Shown here one piece after another: positions 1 through 8,971 of a stretch of 64,000 nucleotides of DNA. Origin of the DNA: Mesonia phycicola (GTDB taxonomy: Bacteria > Bacteroidota > Bacteroidia > Flavobacteriales > Flavobacteriaceae); the NCBI RefSeq assembly GCF_900141885.1, contig NZ_FQYY01000001.1, forward strand, positions 124,001 through 188,000, written 5' to 3'. The notes beneath the pieces are model-generated. The model had not been told where the DNA came from. It worked only from the letters and a program-made list of their open reading frames with translations, and did not search any database. The translations under genes and the position numbers were made by a program. Within the stretch, counting starts at the first letter, position 1, and the number at the start of each line of letters is the position of its first letter.

Positions 1-1522
1 ATATCCTCTACTTTTATTGTGTTCTATTGTTTTATGGAGCTCTTGTAGAAACGATTTTGAAACACAACCTAGTACTGGTAATTTAGAGTTTTCTAAAGAT
101 ACCGTTTACCTAGATACGGTATTTTCTGGTATTGGCTCAAGCACTTATAATCTTACTGTTTATAATAGAAGTGATGAAGATATAACCATCCCTAGCATAA
201 AATTATCTAAAGGAGAAAGCTCTAACTACAGGTTAAACGTAGACGGATTGCCAGGAAAATCTTTTGAAAACATAGACATACTAGCAAAAGACAGTATTTT
301 TGTTTTTATAGAATCTACCACAAACATTGACAATTATAGCCAAGAAAACCAATTTTTACTAACAGACGCTATAGAGTTTGATACAGAGGCTTACCTACAA
401 AAAGTGGAGTTAGTAACGCTAATACAAGACGCTATTTTTCTTTATCCTGAAAAATTTAACGATGGCTCCACAGAAAGCCTATCATTCGGTTTTGACGAAG
501 AAGGCAATGAAATTTTAATTGACGGCTTTTTCTTAGATGATACCGAATTAACCATGACTAACGAAAAACCTTACGTAATATATGGCTATGCAGCAGTACC
601 AGGCAATCGTACATTATCTATAGATGCTGGTGCTAGAATTCACTTTCATGCAGACAGCGGTATAATAGTAGCTAATAATGGCTCATTACATGTAAACGGT
701 AATTTAAGTTCAGACCAAGAAAACTTAGAAAACGAAGTTATTTTTGAAGGAGACCGATTAGAGCCTGATTTTAGTGAAGTTGCAGGCCAATGGGGAGCAA
801 TTTGGTTAACAGAAGGAAGCACCAATAACATTATTAATTATGCAACCATAAAAAATGCTACTGTTGGTCTTTTGATGGACTCTAACGATGGTAGCAGTAA
901 CCCTACGCTTACCATTAAAAATTCTAAAATTTACAACTCTTCTAATGTTGGTTTATTAGCTAGAACTGGGTTTATAGAAGGTGAAAATCTCGTGATTAAT
1001 AAAGCAGGACAAAGCTCTCTAAACCTATCTTTAGGAGGCCAATATAACTTCACAAATTGCACTTTTGCTAATTATTGGACGGGAAGCTTTAGATCTTACC
1101 CTTCTGTTTTAGTAGAAAATTACTTAGAAACAACAGATGAAATTTTTGTTTCAGATTTAATACAAGCAAATTTTTATAATTGTATTATTTATGGAAATGA
1201 AAATAAAGAGTTGTTTTTTAATGAAAGAGAAGAAGCTGCTTTTAATTATAAATTTGAAAATTGCTTAATCAAATACAATAACTTTGGAAGTTCTACTGAC
1301 GATATTGATTTTGAAGATGAAACTCTTTTTCCTGGTTGCATTGTAAATGAAGAACCTAACTTTTTAGCTCCTGAAGATAATGAACTAATGATAAATGAAG
1401 AGTCTGCAGCCAATAGCCTTGCAAATCCTTCTACTTCAACCTCTACAGACATTTTAGGGGTTTCAAGAGGTAGCAATCCCGATACTGGTGCTTATGAAAG
1501 TATTATTTTCCCTGAAGAATAA
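1..1522 (+). CDS. surface lipoprotein with right-handed beta-helix-like region, 5' end cut by window
   Basis: The frame is open from the window edge (first full codon at base 2), so the start lies outside. The first visible residues are a hydrophobic stretch ending in LWSSC, which looks like the end of a lipoprotein signal peptide with a lipobox Cys, so the mature protein is probably lipid-anchored. About 500 residues follow. The middle (roughly residues 190-400) is rich in short Asn/Gly/Thr-containing strands of the type seen in parallel beta-helix proteins of Bacteroidota. The gene is closed by a strong hairpin shared with the convergent gene downstream. No catalytic motif was recognised. 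Lipoprotein nature is well supported; the beta-helix is an inference and the biological role is unknown. Confidence 0.75.
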   Translation, partial: YPLLLLCSIVLWSSCRNDFETQPSTGNLEFSKDTVYLDTVFSGIGSSTYNLTVYNRSDEDITIPSIKLSKGESSNYRLNVDGLPGKSFENIDILAKDSIFVFIESTTNIDNYSQENQFLLTDAIEFDTEAYLQKVELVTLIQDAIFLYPEKFNDGSTESLSFGFDEEGNEILIDGFFLDDTELTMTNEKPYVIYGYAAVPGNRTLSIDAGARIHFHADSGIIVANNGSLHVNGNLSSDQENLENEVIFEGDRLEPDFSEVAGQWGAIWLTEGSTNNIINYATIKNATVGLLMDSNDGSSNPTLTIKNSKIYNSSNVGLLARTGFIEGENLVINKAGQSSLNLSLGGQYNFTNCTFANYWTGSFRSYPSVLVENYLETTDEIFVSDLIQANFYNCIIYGNENKELFFNEREEAAFNYKFENCLIKYNNFGSSTDDIDFEDETLFPGCIVNEEPNFLAPEDNELMINEESAANSLANPSTSTSTDILGVSRGSNPDTGAYESIIFPEE

Positions 1523-1540
1523 AAGAAAAATAACCTCATA

Positions 1541-1573
1541 AAAAAAGCCTGCTAAAATTAGCAGGCTTTTTTT
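1541..1573. terminator. bidirectional rho-independent terminator
   Basis: A perfect 10-bp stem (AGCCTGCTAA / TTAGCAGGCT) with A-run before and T-run after sits between two convergent genes and can end transcription from both sides. Confidence 0.9.
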
Positions 1574-1587
1574 ATATGTTGATTTAC

Positions 1588-2001
1588 TTATTGTGCAGAG
1601 TACTTCTGAAAAATATTTTGAAACTTCATCATTAATCCCTGAGTTAAGCTTATATTTTTAGCTAAAACTTGAGGCGTAGCACTTAAAACACTTTTACCTG
1701 CAGGAGTTTGGTAAAACTCTATCATTTTCTCTAAATCCTCTTTAGGCACGTTCTCAATATAAACATCTACCAACTGAGAATACATTCCATCTAATTCAGC
1801 TTTAATTTCGCTTTTGAAAGCTTCCTTATTTCTATCTGGTAAACCTGCAGCCATTTGGTCAATGTAAGGACTTATAGCATCTTCACTACCGGTATTCAAC
1901 TTAACAAAATTCAGTAATTCTTTTTTAAACTCCGTCTCTTCTTGTGCAAAACCAGAGAAACTTAAGCCTACAAAAGCAACAGCGATTAATAACTTTTTCA
2001 T
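1588..2001 (-). CDS. secreted DUF2059-like protein
   Basis: 137 residues with a clear N-terminal signal peptide (MKKLLIAVAFVGLSFSGFAQ, cleavage expected after the AQ). The C-terminal half carries the motif FYQTPAGKSVL, which is the hallmark of DUF2059 proteins: small, helical, periplasmic, of unknown function. It follows glyA by 12 nt on the same strand and probably shares its transcript. A bidirectional terminator lies just downstream. Family call is from motif reading; the function is not known. Confidence 0.8.
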   Translation of the reverse strand: MKKLLIAVAFVGLSFSGFAQEETEFKKELLNFVKLNTGSEDAISPYIDQMAAGLPDRNKEAFKSEIKAELDGMYSQLVDVYIENVPKEDLEKMIEFYQTPAGKSVLSATPQVLAKNISLTQGLMMKFQNIFQKYSAQ

Positions 2002-2013
2002 AATTAAATATTC

Positions 2014-3291
2014 TTATTGGTTAAATAAAGGCTTATCACTCATCATAGAGTGTATTTTGTTTTTTGTTTCTTCAATAACTGCTTCATCTTCAATATTCGT
2101 AATTACGTTATCTATCAAATCTACAACCACTTTCATATCATCTTCTTTAAGACCTCTAGTAGTAATTGCAGCAGTACCAACTCTAATTCCAGATGTTACA
2201 AAAGGAGATTGATCATCAAAAGGAACCATGTTTTTATTCACGGTAATTTCTGCTTTTACTAAAGTTTCTTCAGCTAATTTACCAGTAACTCCTTTGTTAC
2301 GTAAATCTATTAGCATCATATGGTTATCTGTACCTCCAGAAATTACATCATAGCCTTTAGCAACAAAAGCTTCTGCCATTGCTTTTGCATTCTTTTTTAC
2401 TTGTACCATATAATGTAAAAACTCATCTGTAAGCGCTTCTCCAAAAGCAATAGCTTTAGCAGCAATAATATGCTCTAAAGGCCCTCCTTGGTTACCTGGA
2501 AAAACTGCACTATTAATAAGAGTAGACATTTTTTTAAGGTTTCCGTTTTTCAATTTCAATCCAAACGGATTTTCAACATCTTTTCCTATTAAAATCATTC
2601 CACCTCTTGGCCCTCTTAATGTTTTATGAGTAGTTGTTGTTACTACGTGACAATGTGGTATTGGGTCTGCTAAAAGTCCTTTTGCTATTAGTCCTGCTGG
2701 ATGAGCAATATCTGCCATTAAAACTGCACCTACTTCATCTGCAATTTCTCTAAACTTTTTGTAATCTATTTCTCTAGAATAAGCAGAAGCACCAGCAATT
2801 ATTAATTTTGGCTGTTCTTTTATTGCCATATCACGTACGTGATCATAATCTATTCTTCCTGTTTCTTTATCTACTCCGTAAAATACAGGGTTGTATAATT
2901 TTCCTGAAAAGTTTACAGGAGAACCGTGCGTTAAATGCCCACCGTGAGAAAGATCAAATCCTAAAATTTTATCTCCAGGTTTTAAACACGCAGCAAAAAC
3001 AGCAGTATTAGCTTGTGACCCTGAGTGTGGCTGTACGTTTGCATATTCTGCTCCAAATAATTCTTTAGCACGTTCTATAGCAATTTGCTCTACTTCATCT
3101 ACTACTTCACAACCACCATAATAACGTTTACCTGGGTAACCTTCTGCATATTTGTTAGTTAATACAGACCCAGCTGCTTCTAGCACTTGATTGCTTACAA
3201 AGTTTTCACTTGCAATAAGCTCTAAACCATTTAGTTGTCGGTTTTTTTCTTCTTCAATTAAATCAAAAATTTCGGTATCTCTGGTATTCAT
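2014..3291 (-). CDS. glyA: serine hydroxymethyltransferase
   Basis: 425 residues, normal length for bacterial SHMT. It is the PLP enzyme that converts serine and tetrahydrofolate to glycine and 5,10-methylene-THF in the cytosol. Visible family marks are the N-terminal [27 protein letters not shown], the PLP-aspartate region [11 protein letters not shown], and the PLP lysine in [16 protein letters not shown]. It is divergent from fahA with a 104-nt shared promoter region. A DUF2059-like gene follows closely. Nothing is missing from the active site. Confidence 0.98.
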   Translation of the reverse strand: MNTRDTEIFDLIEEEKNRQLNGLELIASENFVSNQVLEAAGSVLTNKYAEGYPGKRYYGGCEVVDEVEQIAIERAKELFGAEYANVQPHSGSQANTAVFAACLKPGDKILGFDLSHGGHLTHGSPVNFSGKLYNPVFYGVDKETGRIDYDHVRDMAIKEQPKLIIAGASAYSREIDYKKFREIADEVGAVLMADIAHPAGLIAKGLLADPIPHCHVVTTTTHKTLRGPRGGMILIGKDVENPFGLKLKNGNLKKMSTLINSAVFPGNQGGPLEHIIAAKAIAFGEALTDEFLHYMVQVKKNAKAMAEAFVAKGYDVISGGTDNHMMLIDLRNKGVTGKLAEETLVKAEITVNKNMVPFDDQSPFVTSGIRVGTAAITTRGLKEDDMKVVVDLIDNVITNIEDEAVIEETKNKIHSMMSDKPLFNQ

Positions 3292-3357
3292 AGTTAAGCA
3301 TCTATTAAAATATTTGTCAAAAATATAAAAAGCATTCGGTTAATTGTGGGAAAATAA

Positions 3358-3365
3358 TATATTTG
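3358..3365 (+). promoter_or_regulatory. candidate -7 element for fahA
   Basis: TATATTTG matches the Bacteroidota housekeeping -7 consensus TAnnTTTG and lies 30 nt upstream of the fahA ATG. A good -33 TTTG at the expected 19-nt spacing is not obvious, so the call rests on the -7 box alone. Confidence 0.45.
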
Positions 3366-3395
3366 AATACATTCTTTATTAAAAATTGAATTATT

Positions 3396-4676
3396 ATGAC
3401 CATTACTGCTAACGACCCTAAAAGAAAAACTTGGCTAGAAGTAGCTAAAGATTCAGATTTTCCTATTCAGAATATTCCTTTTGGAGTTTTTTTAACAAGA
3501 GATGATATTATTACTATTGGTACCAGAATTGGAGATTTTGCTATAGATTTAGGAGCTTTGCATCAATTAGGTTATTTTGATGATATACCTCTAACAGATG
3601 ATATTTTTCTTCAAGATACCCTAAATGATTTTATTGCAGATGGTAGAAAAACATGGAGAGCAGTTAGAAATAAAATTGCAGAGATTTTTGATGAAAACAA
3701 TTCAACTTTAAAAGAGAATAAAGAGCACCAACGCATAGTACTTTTTACTTTAGATGAAATTGAAATGCAATTGCCGGTGCAAGTAGGTGATTATACAGAT
3801 TTTTACTCAAGTAAAGAACACGCTACAAATGTGGGTGAATTATTTAGAGGAAAAGAAGATGCTCTTTTACCAAATTGGTTACACGTACCAGTTGCATATC
3901 ACGGACGAAGCTCTTCTATAATTCCGAGTGGTATTCCTGTACACAGGCCTAAAGGGCAAAAAATGCCTAAAGGATCTGAAAGTCCAATTTTTGGACCTTC
4001 AAGATTAGTAGATTTTGAGCTAGAAATGGCTTTTATAACCACTGCTGCCAATCCGCTAGGTGAACCTATTTCCGTAGAAGATGCAGAAGAATATATCTTC
4101 GGAATGGTATTATTTAACGACTGGAGTGCTCGAGACATTCAAAAATGGGAGTATGTACCACTAGGTCCTTTTTTAGCTAAAAACTTTGCCTCTTCCGTTT
4201 CTCCTTGGATTGTTACACTTGATGCTTTAGAGCCTTTTAGAACCGAAGGACCAAAACCTGTAAAAAAACAGCTAGATTATCTTCAATCTAAAGGAAAGAA
4301 AACATTTGATATAAATTTAGAAGTAGCCATACAACCAGAAGGAAAAGAAGAAACCGTTGTAAGCAAATCTAACTTCAAGTATTTGTATTGGAATATGAGT
4401 CAGCAACTCGCACACCACACCATTAACGGTTGCCCGGTAAATAGCGGAGACATGATGGGTAGTGGTACCATTTCTGGCCCAGACGAGTCTAGTTTTGGAT
4501 CTATGTTAGAACTTTCTTGGAATGGTGAAAAACCCATTAAACTTAATGATGGTGAAGACCGTAAATTTATTAATGATAATGATACGGTTATAATTCGCGG
4601 ACATTGTGAAAACAAGAGTGTTCGTATTGGTTTTGGAGAGGTAAGCACCAAACTATTGCCAGTTTACAAAGCATAA
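3396..4676 (+). CDS. fahA: fumarylacetoacetase
   Basis: 426 residues, full length for fumarylacetoacetate hydrolase, the last enzyme of tyrosine/homogentisate breakdown (to fumarate and acetoacetate). It has the FAH N-terminal domain (FGVFLTRDD) and the catalytic domain with VAYHGRSSSI (catalytic His region), DFELEMAF (metal ligands) and FNDWSARDIQKWEYVPLGPF. The ATG is preceded by a TAnnTTTG box. No other tyrosine-degradation gene is adjacent, which is common in Flavobacteriaceae. Convergent with ytxJ across a terminator. Confidence 0.97.
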   Translation: MTITANDPKRKTWLEVAKDSDFPIQNIPFGVFLTRDDIITIGTRIGDFAIDLGALHQLGYFDDIPLTDDIFLQDTLNDFIADGRKTWRAVRNKIAEIFDENNSTLKENKEHQRIVLFTLDEIEMQLPVQVGDYTDFYSSKEHATNVGELFRGKEDALLPNWLHVPVAYHGRSSSIIPSGIPVHRPKGQKMPKGSESPIFGPSRLVDFELEMAFITTAANPLGEPISVEDAEEYIFGMVLFNDWSARDIQKWEYVPLGPFLAKNFASSVSPWIVTLDALEPFRTEGPKPVKKQLDYLQSKGKKTFDINLEVAIQPEGKEETVVSKSNFKYLYWNMSQQLAHHTINGCPVNSGDMMGSGTISGPDESSFGSMLELSWNGEKPIKLNDGEDRKFINDNDTVIIRGHCENKSVRIGFGEVSTKLLPVYKA

Positions 4677-4694
4677 ATTAATATTACCTATCAT

Positions 4695-4727
4695 AAAAAA
4701 AGCCATTCAATTTTGAATGGCTTTTTT
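4695..4727. terminator. bidirectional terminator between fahA and ytxJ
   Basis: Long hairpin with arms AGCCATTCAA and TTGAATGGCT, flanked by A- and T-runs; serves two convergent genes. Confidence 0.9.
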
Positions 4728-4747
4728 GTTTTTTAAGAGCTAAAAAA

Positions 4748-5146
4748 TTAATTTAAATATTCCTCTATTTTTTCAGCAGAAATATTACTGTGAGAAGTGT
4801 GATAAACCACTTTCTCATCACTAAAAATTAATAATTGCGGAGACTCATGATGTACTTTAAAATCTTCAGCTATCTTATTAGATATATTGCGATAGGTTAT
4901 CAAATCTAAATAATACAATTTAACCTGTGCTTCCTCATAATTGTATTCACTTTCAAATTGTTTCTTCACCATTCTACTTATTCCACATCTGGTAGAATGC
5001 TTAAAAACCACCACCAATTTTTCTTTAGATTCTTCTATTAATTGATGTATCTGTAATTCTGTCTCTAATTCATTCCACGGAGTAGATGATTTTTGAGACT
5101 CTCCATCTCCTCCATTACTTTTAAAAATACTATCTAAAAATCCCAT
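4748..5146 (-). CDS. ytxJ: YtxJ/BrxC-type monothiol bacilliredoxin
   Basis: 132 residues with a thioredoxin-like layout. The redox motif is FKHSTRCGISRMV, the CGIS form of the YtxJ/BrxC family, with a single conserved Cys in place of CxxC. The family takes part in removing bacillithiol from proteins, and Bacteroidota make bacillithiol. The N-terminus MGFLDSIFKSN is typical of flavobacterial members. It lies alone between fahA (convergent) and clpB (divergent). Family call is firm; bacillithiol dependence is from family knowledge. Confidence 0.85.
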   Translation of the reverse strand: MGFLDSIFKSNGGDGESQKSSTPWNELETELQIHQLIEESKEKLVVVFKHSTRCGISRMVKKQFESEYNYEEAQVKLYYLDLITYRNISNKIAEDFKVHHESPQLLIFSDEKVVYHTSHSNISAEKIEEYLN

Positions 5147-5250
5147 TTATTTATATTATTTACATTAAAATTAAGCATAATAAATCTACTTTTCCGTAAC
5201 TTTAGATAAGTTTATCAACTGTTATTATGTCATCTAATTTCAATTAAAAA

Positions 5251-5289
5251 CTGCCAATTAGTCAGTTTTTAAAAAAGGTATATCTTTTG
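5251..5289 (+). promoter_or_regulatory. candidate heat-shock operator and promoter of clpB
   Basis: CTGCCAATTAGTCAG at 5251-5265 is followed after an A/T-rich stretch by GGTAT (5277) and TTTTG ending at 5289, 26 nt before the clpB ATG. The same arrangement stands in front of htpG (32022-32061): CTGTCAGTTTGTCAT, then GGTAT, then TTTTGACT. The distance from GGTAT to the final G is 12 nt in both, and the upstream box to GGTAT differs by one base. Two chaperone genes sharing this layout makes a stress-regulatory site likely; the binding factor is unknown. Confidence 0.6.
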
Positions 5290-5314
5290 ACTATTCTAAG
5301 TAAAAAATAACAAG

Positions 5315-7930
5315 ATGAATTTAAACAATTATACCATAAAATCACAAGAGGCCATCCAGCAAGCACAACAGCTTGCTCAAGAATATGGTCACCAACAAAT
5401 TGAGAATGAGCATATTTTTAAAGCCATTACCTCAATAGACGAAAATGTAACCCCTTTCTTACTAAAAAAACTAAATATTAATGTAGGCTTATTTACACAA
5501 ATAGTAGATAAAACCTTAGAAAGTTTTCCAAAAGTAAGCGGTGGTGATATTGTACTATCTAGAGAAGCAGGCAAAATGCTAAATGACGCTTCTACGATTG
5601 CTAAAAAAATGAACGATGAGTATGTCTCTATAGAACATCTTATACTAGCAATTTTTAATTCAAAAAGTAAAGTTGCTCAAATTTTAAAAGATCAAGGTGC
5701 TACAGAAAAAGGATTAAAAGCTGCTATTGAAGAATTAAGAAAAGGAGACCGAGTTACTTCTCAAAGCGCAGAAGAAACTTACAACTCTCTAAACAAATTT
5801 GCTAAAAACCTAAATCAGTTAGCAGAAAGCGGAAAGTTAGATCCAGTAATTGGTAGGGATGAAGAAATTAGACGTATACTTCAAATTTTATCTAGAAGAA
5901 CAAAAAACAACCCAATGTTGGTGGGTGAACCAGGAACTGGTAAAACCGCTATTGCAGAAGGGTTAGCTCATAGAATTGTAGCTGGTGATGTGCCTGAAAA
6001 CTTAAAAAATAAAGAAATCTTTTCTTTAGATATGGGTGCTTTAATTGCCGGAGCTAAATATAAAGGTGAATTTGAAGAACGACTAAAAGCAGTTATCAAG
6101 GAAGTTACTTCTAGTGACGGAAACATTGTACTTTTTATTGACGAAATTCACACGTTGGTTGGCGCCGGTGGCGGACAAGGAGCTATGGATGCTGCCAATA
6201 TTTTAAAACCTGCTTTAGCACGTGGAGAATTAAGAGCAATTGGTGCAACTACTTTAGATGAGTATCAAAAATATTTTGAGAAAGACAAAGCGCTAGAGCG
6301 TCGCTTTCAACGAGTAACCGTAGATGAGCCAGATACAGAAAGTGCTATTTCCATTTTAAGAGGTATTAAAGAGAAATATGAAACTCACCACAAAGTAAGA
6401 ATTAAAGATGAGGCTATTATTTCTGCAGTAGAACTTTCTCAACGTTACATTACCAATAGATTTTTACCAGATAAAGCTATTGATTTAATGGATGAAGCTG
6501 CTTCTAAATTAAGAATGGAAATCAATTCTAAACCAGAAGAGCTAGATGTGCTTGATCGTAAGATTATGCAATTAGAAATTGAGATTGAGGCCATTAAAAG
6601 AGAAAAAGATGAAGTTAAACTAAAATCTCTAAAATCAGATCTAGCCAATTTAAAAGAAGAACGCGCAGAATTAAATGCACAATGGCAAAATGAAAAAGGT
6701 GTAGTAGACAATATTCAGCAAGCAAAAACTGATATTGAAAATTACAAACTAGAGGCAGAACGTGCAGAACGTGATGGAGACTACGGTAAAGTAGCCGAGT
6801 TACGTTATGGTAAAATTAAAGAAGCGCAACAAAATTTAGAAAAACTTCAAAAAGAAGTAGAAGAGCAAAAACACGAAGGTAAAAAATCACTTATTCAAGA
6901 AGAAGTTACTAGTGATGATATTGCTGAAGTAGTAGCAAAATGGACAGGTATACCTGTAACTAAAATGCTACAAAGTGAACGTGAAAAGCTTTTAAAATTA
7001 GAAGACGAGTTACACAAACGAGTAGTTGGCCAAGAAGAAGCCATACAAGCGGTAAGTGATGCTATTAGAAGAAGCCGTGCAGGTTTACAAGATCAGAAAA
7101 AACCAATTGGCTCTTTCTTATTTTTAGGTACTACGGGTGTTGGTAAGACTGAACTTGCCAAAGCATTAGCAGAATACCTGTTTGATGATGATAATGCAAT
7201 GACTAGAATTGATATGAGTGAATATCAAGAACGTCACTCTGTAAGTAGATTAGTAGGTGCACCTCCAGGATACGTAGGTTACGATGAAGGCGGACAGTTA
7301 ACGGAAGCGGTAAGAAGAAAACCTTACTCTGTAGTACTTTTAGATGAAATTGAAAAAGCGCATCCAGATACGTTTAACATCTTACTTCAAGTTTTAGATG
7401 AAGGAAGATTAACCGATAATAAAGGTAGACTAGCAGATTTTAGAAATACCATTATTATTATGACGTCTAATATGGGAAGCCATATAATTCAAGAAAAGTT
7501 TGATGCAATACCAGATGTAGAAACTGCAATGGAAGGTGCAAAAGTAGAAGTGCTTGGTTTATTAAAACAACAAGTAAGACCTGAGTTTTTAAATAGAATT
7601 GATGACATTGTAATGTTTACACCGCTAACGCAAGAAAACATTTCAGAAATTGTTGGTCTTCAATTAAAAGGAATTACCAAGATGTTGAGTGAGCAACACA
7701 TTACGCTAGATGCTACTCCAGAAGCTATCAAGTTTTTAGCAAAACAAGGTTTCGATCCGCAGTATGGTGCAAGACCTGTAAAAAGAACATTACAAAAAGA
7801 AGTCTTAAACACATTGTCTAAAGAAATTTTATCTGGTGAAGTTACTACAGATAGTATTATTTTATTAGATGCTTTTAACGATAAATTAGTTTTTAGAAAT
7901 GAAACTAATAATGTATTAGATACTCACTGA
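5315..7930 (+). CDS. clpB: ATP-dependent disaggregase chaperone ClpB
   Basis: 871 residues, full length. Order of parts: Clp N-domain (about residues 1-150), first AAA+ module with Walker [14 protein letters not shown] near residue 205 and Walker [13 protein letters not shown], a coiled-coil middle domain (about 400-530, rich in Lys/Glu) that separates ClpB from ClpA/ClpC, second AAA+ module with [16 protein letters not shown], and a C-terminal D2-small domain. It rescues aggregated proteins together with DnaK. The upstream region carries the candidate heat-shock element shared with htpG. Confidence 0.98.
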   Translation: MNLNNYTIKSQEAIQQAQQLAQEYGHQQIENEHIFKAITSIDENVTPFLLKKLNINVGLFTQIVDKTLESFPKVSGGDIVLSREAGKMLNDASTIAKKMNDEYVSIEHLILAIFNSKSKVAQILKDQGATEKGLKAAIEELRKGDRVTSQSAEETYNSLNKFAKNLNQLAESGKLDPVIGRDEEIRRILQILSRRTKNNPMLVGEPGTGKTAIAEGLAHRIVAGDVPENLKNKEIFSLDMGALIAGAKYKGEFEERLKAVIKEVTSSDGNIVLFIDEIHTLVGAGGGQGAMDAANILKPALARGELRAIGATTLDEYQKYFEKDKALERRFQRVTVDEPDTESAISILRGIKEKYETHHKVRIKDEAIISAVELSQRYITNRFLPDKAIDLMDEAASKLRMEINSKPEELDVLDRKIMQLEIEIEAIKREKDEVKLKSLKSDLANLKEERAELNAQWQNEKGVVDNIQQAKTDIENYKLEAERAERDGDYGKVAELRYGKIKEAQQNLEKLQKEVEEQKHEGKKSLIQEEVTSDDIAEVVAKWTGIPVTKMLQSEREKLLKLEDELHKRVVGQEEAIQAVSDAIRRSRAGLQDQKKPIGSFLFLGTTGVGKTELAKALAEYLFDDDNAMTRIDMSEYQERHSVSRLVGAPPGYVGYDEGGQLTEAVRRKPYSVVLLDEIEKAHPDTFNILLQVLDEGRLTDNKGRLADFRNTIIIMTSNMGSHIIQEKFDAIPDVETAMEGAKVEVLGLLKQQVRPEFLNRIDDIVMFTPLTQENISEIVGLQLKGITKMLSEQHITLDATPEAIKFLAKQGFDPQYGARPVKRTLQKEVLNTLSKEILSGEVTTDSIILLDAFNDKLVFRNETNNVLDTH

Positions 7931-7954
7931 AGAGAATTGGTGAATTAAAACCCT

Positions 7955-8064
7955 AAACGAAGCTGTTTAAAAATATAAAGCCATATTAATCGGAGTTAAT
8001 TATAACTCAGGTTAATATTTCAACCAAAAGATTGGCTTAAAATATTTTCTAGATAGCTTCGTTT
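7955..8064. repeat. 110-nt multi-helix inverted repeat downstream of clpB
   Basis: Five nested paired blocks can be read: AAACGAAGCT (7955-7964) with AGCTTCGTTT (8055-8064); AAAATAT (7970-7976) with ATATTTT (8042-8048); AGCCA (7979-7983) with TGGCT (8033-8037); ATATTAA (7983-7989) with TTAATAT (8012-8018); and GAGTTA (7993-7998) with TAACTC (8003-8008) around a 4-nt loop. A 14-nt unpaired insert (8019-8032) sits on the 3' side. T-rich DNA follows, so it may act as a terminator, but it is far larger than the other terminators here. A small non-autonomous mobile element or structured RNA is possible. Confidence 0.65.
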
Positions 8065-8100
8065 TTATTTCACTACATTTACCACATTCTTAAAAAAGTG

Positions 8101-8625
8101 ATGGTAAAATACATATTTCATAATTTGATGAATTGGAAGATTGAAGGTCAATTTGATGCTTCCATAAAAAAATCAGTAATCATTGTAGTGCCACATACTA
8201 GCTGGCACGACTTTTATCTAGGTGTTTTTACCAGAAGAATTGTAAAACTACCTATGAATTTTGTAGGCAAAAAAGAATTGTTTCGTTGGCCATTTGGCGC
8301 TTATTTTAAATGGATGGGCGGCACACCCTTAGACAGAACTGGCAATCAAAACAAAGTAGAAGCAATTGCTAAAATTTTTGAAGATAAAGAAGAATTTAGA
8401 CTTGCTTTAGCGCCAGAGGGAACTCGTAAAAAAGTACTACAATGGAAATCTGGTTTCTACTACATAGCATTATTAGCTAAAGTACCTATAATTCCCGTCG
8501 CTTTTGATTATGGAAGAAGAGTTATAAAAATAGGAGAAGCCTTTTACCCTACCGGTAATTACGAAAAAGACAGTAAACTATTACAACTATTTTATAAAGA
8601 TGTTAAAGGCAAAACAGATCTTTAA
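8101..8625 (+). CDS. 1-acyl-glycerol-3-phosphate acyltransferase family protein
   Basis: About 174 residues. The lysophospholipid acyltransferase signature is visible: PHTSWHDFYLG (a variant of the HX4D catalytic motif: H-T-S-W-H-D), FVGKKELFRWPFG, and APEGTRKK (substrate phosphate-binding). It probably acylates a lysophospholipid or a related lipid at the inner membrane. A GTG stands directly before the chosen ATG and could serve as start instead. It ends 4 nt inside a small convergent ORF. It is shorter than PlsC and matches the compact flavobacterial form. Confidence 0.85.
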   Translation: MVKYIFHNLMNWKIEGQFDASIKKSVIIVVPHTSWHDFYLGVFTRRIVKLPMNFVGKKELFRWPFGAYFKWMGGTPLDRTGNQNKVEAIAKIFEDKEEFRLALAPEGTRKKVLQWKSGFYYIALLAKVPIIPVAFDYGRRVIKIGEAFYPTGNYEKDSKLLQLFYKDVKGKTDL

Positions 8626-8777
8626 TTTTCTTTTTGCGCGTTCATTTTTGCTGTTAGCTCTTTTAATCTAGCCTTACGGTTTTCTTTTTCTTCTCGTAAC
8701 TTATTTTTCTTGCGATTCATTAATTTGGTATGTTTCGCTTTATTCTTGGTATTTTTTTCTGAGCCAGACTTCGCCAT
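8622..8777 (-). CDS. 51-residue lysine-rich small protein
   Basis: Reading the minus strand from the ATG at 8777 gives 51 codons before a stop at 8622-8624. The product starts MAKSGSEKNTKNKAKHTKLM and contains many Lys/Arg with RKKNKLREEKEN in the middle. It is very basic, has no hydrophobic segment and is probably helical, as in small nucleic-acid-binding or ribosome-associated proteins. Its last four bases overlap the end of the convergent acyltransferase gene. The composition is far from random for this AT-rich DNA, which supports a real gene. The function is unknown. Confidence 0.6.
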   Translation of the reverse strand: MAKSGSEKNTKNKAKHTKLMNRKKNKLREEKENRKARLKELTAKMNAQKEN

Positions 8778-8971
8778 ACTATTTTTTTTTCAAAGATAAT
8801 TTTTTTTACGTCAGTCTATATTTGATGTAACAAGTCTAATTTTTTATTAAAAGACATCTTTATTAACTTCTACACTCTAATAAAAATTGTTTACAAATCT
8901 GCAGTAACACGCTTTTATAGCTTTTGTTTACTTTGTAAATTGAACTTTCTTTTTCTTGACATTTAATTTTT

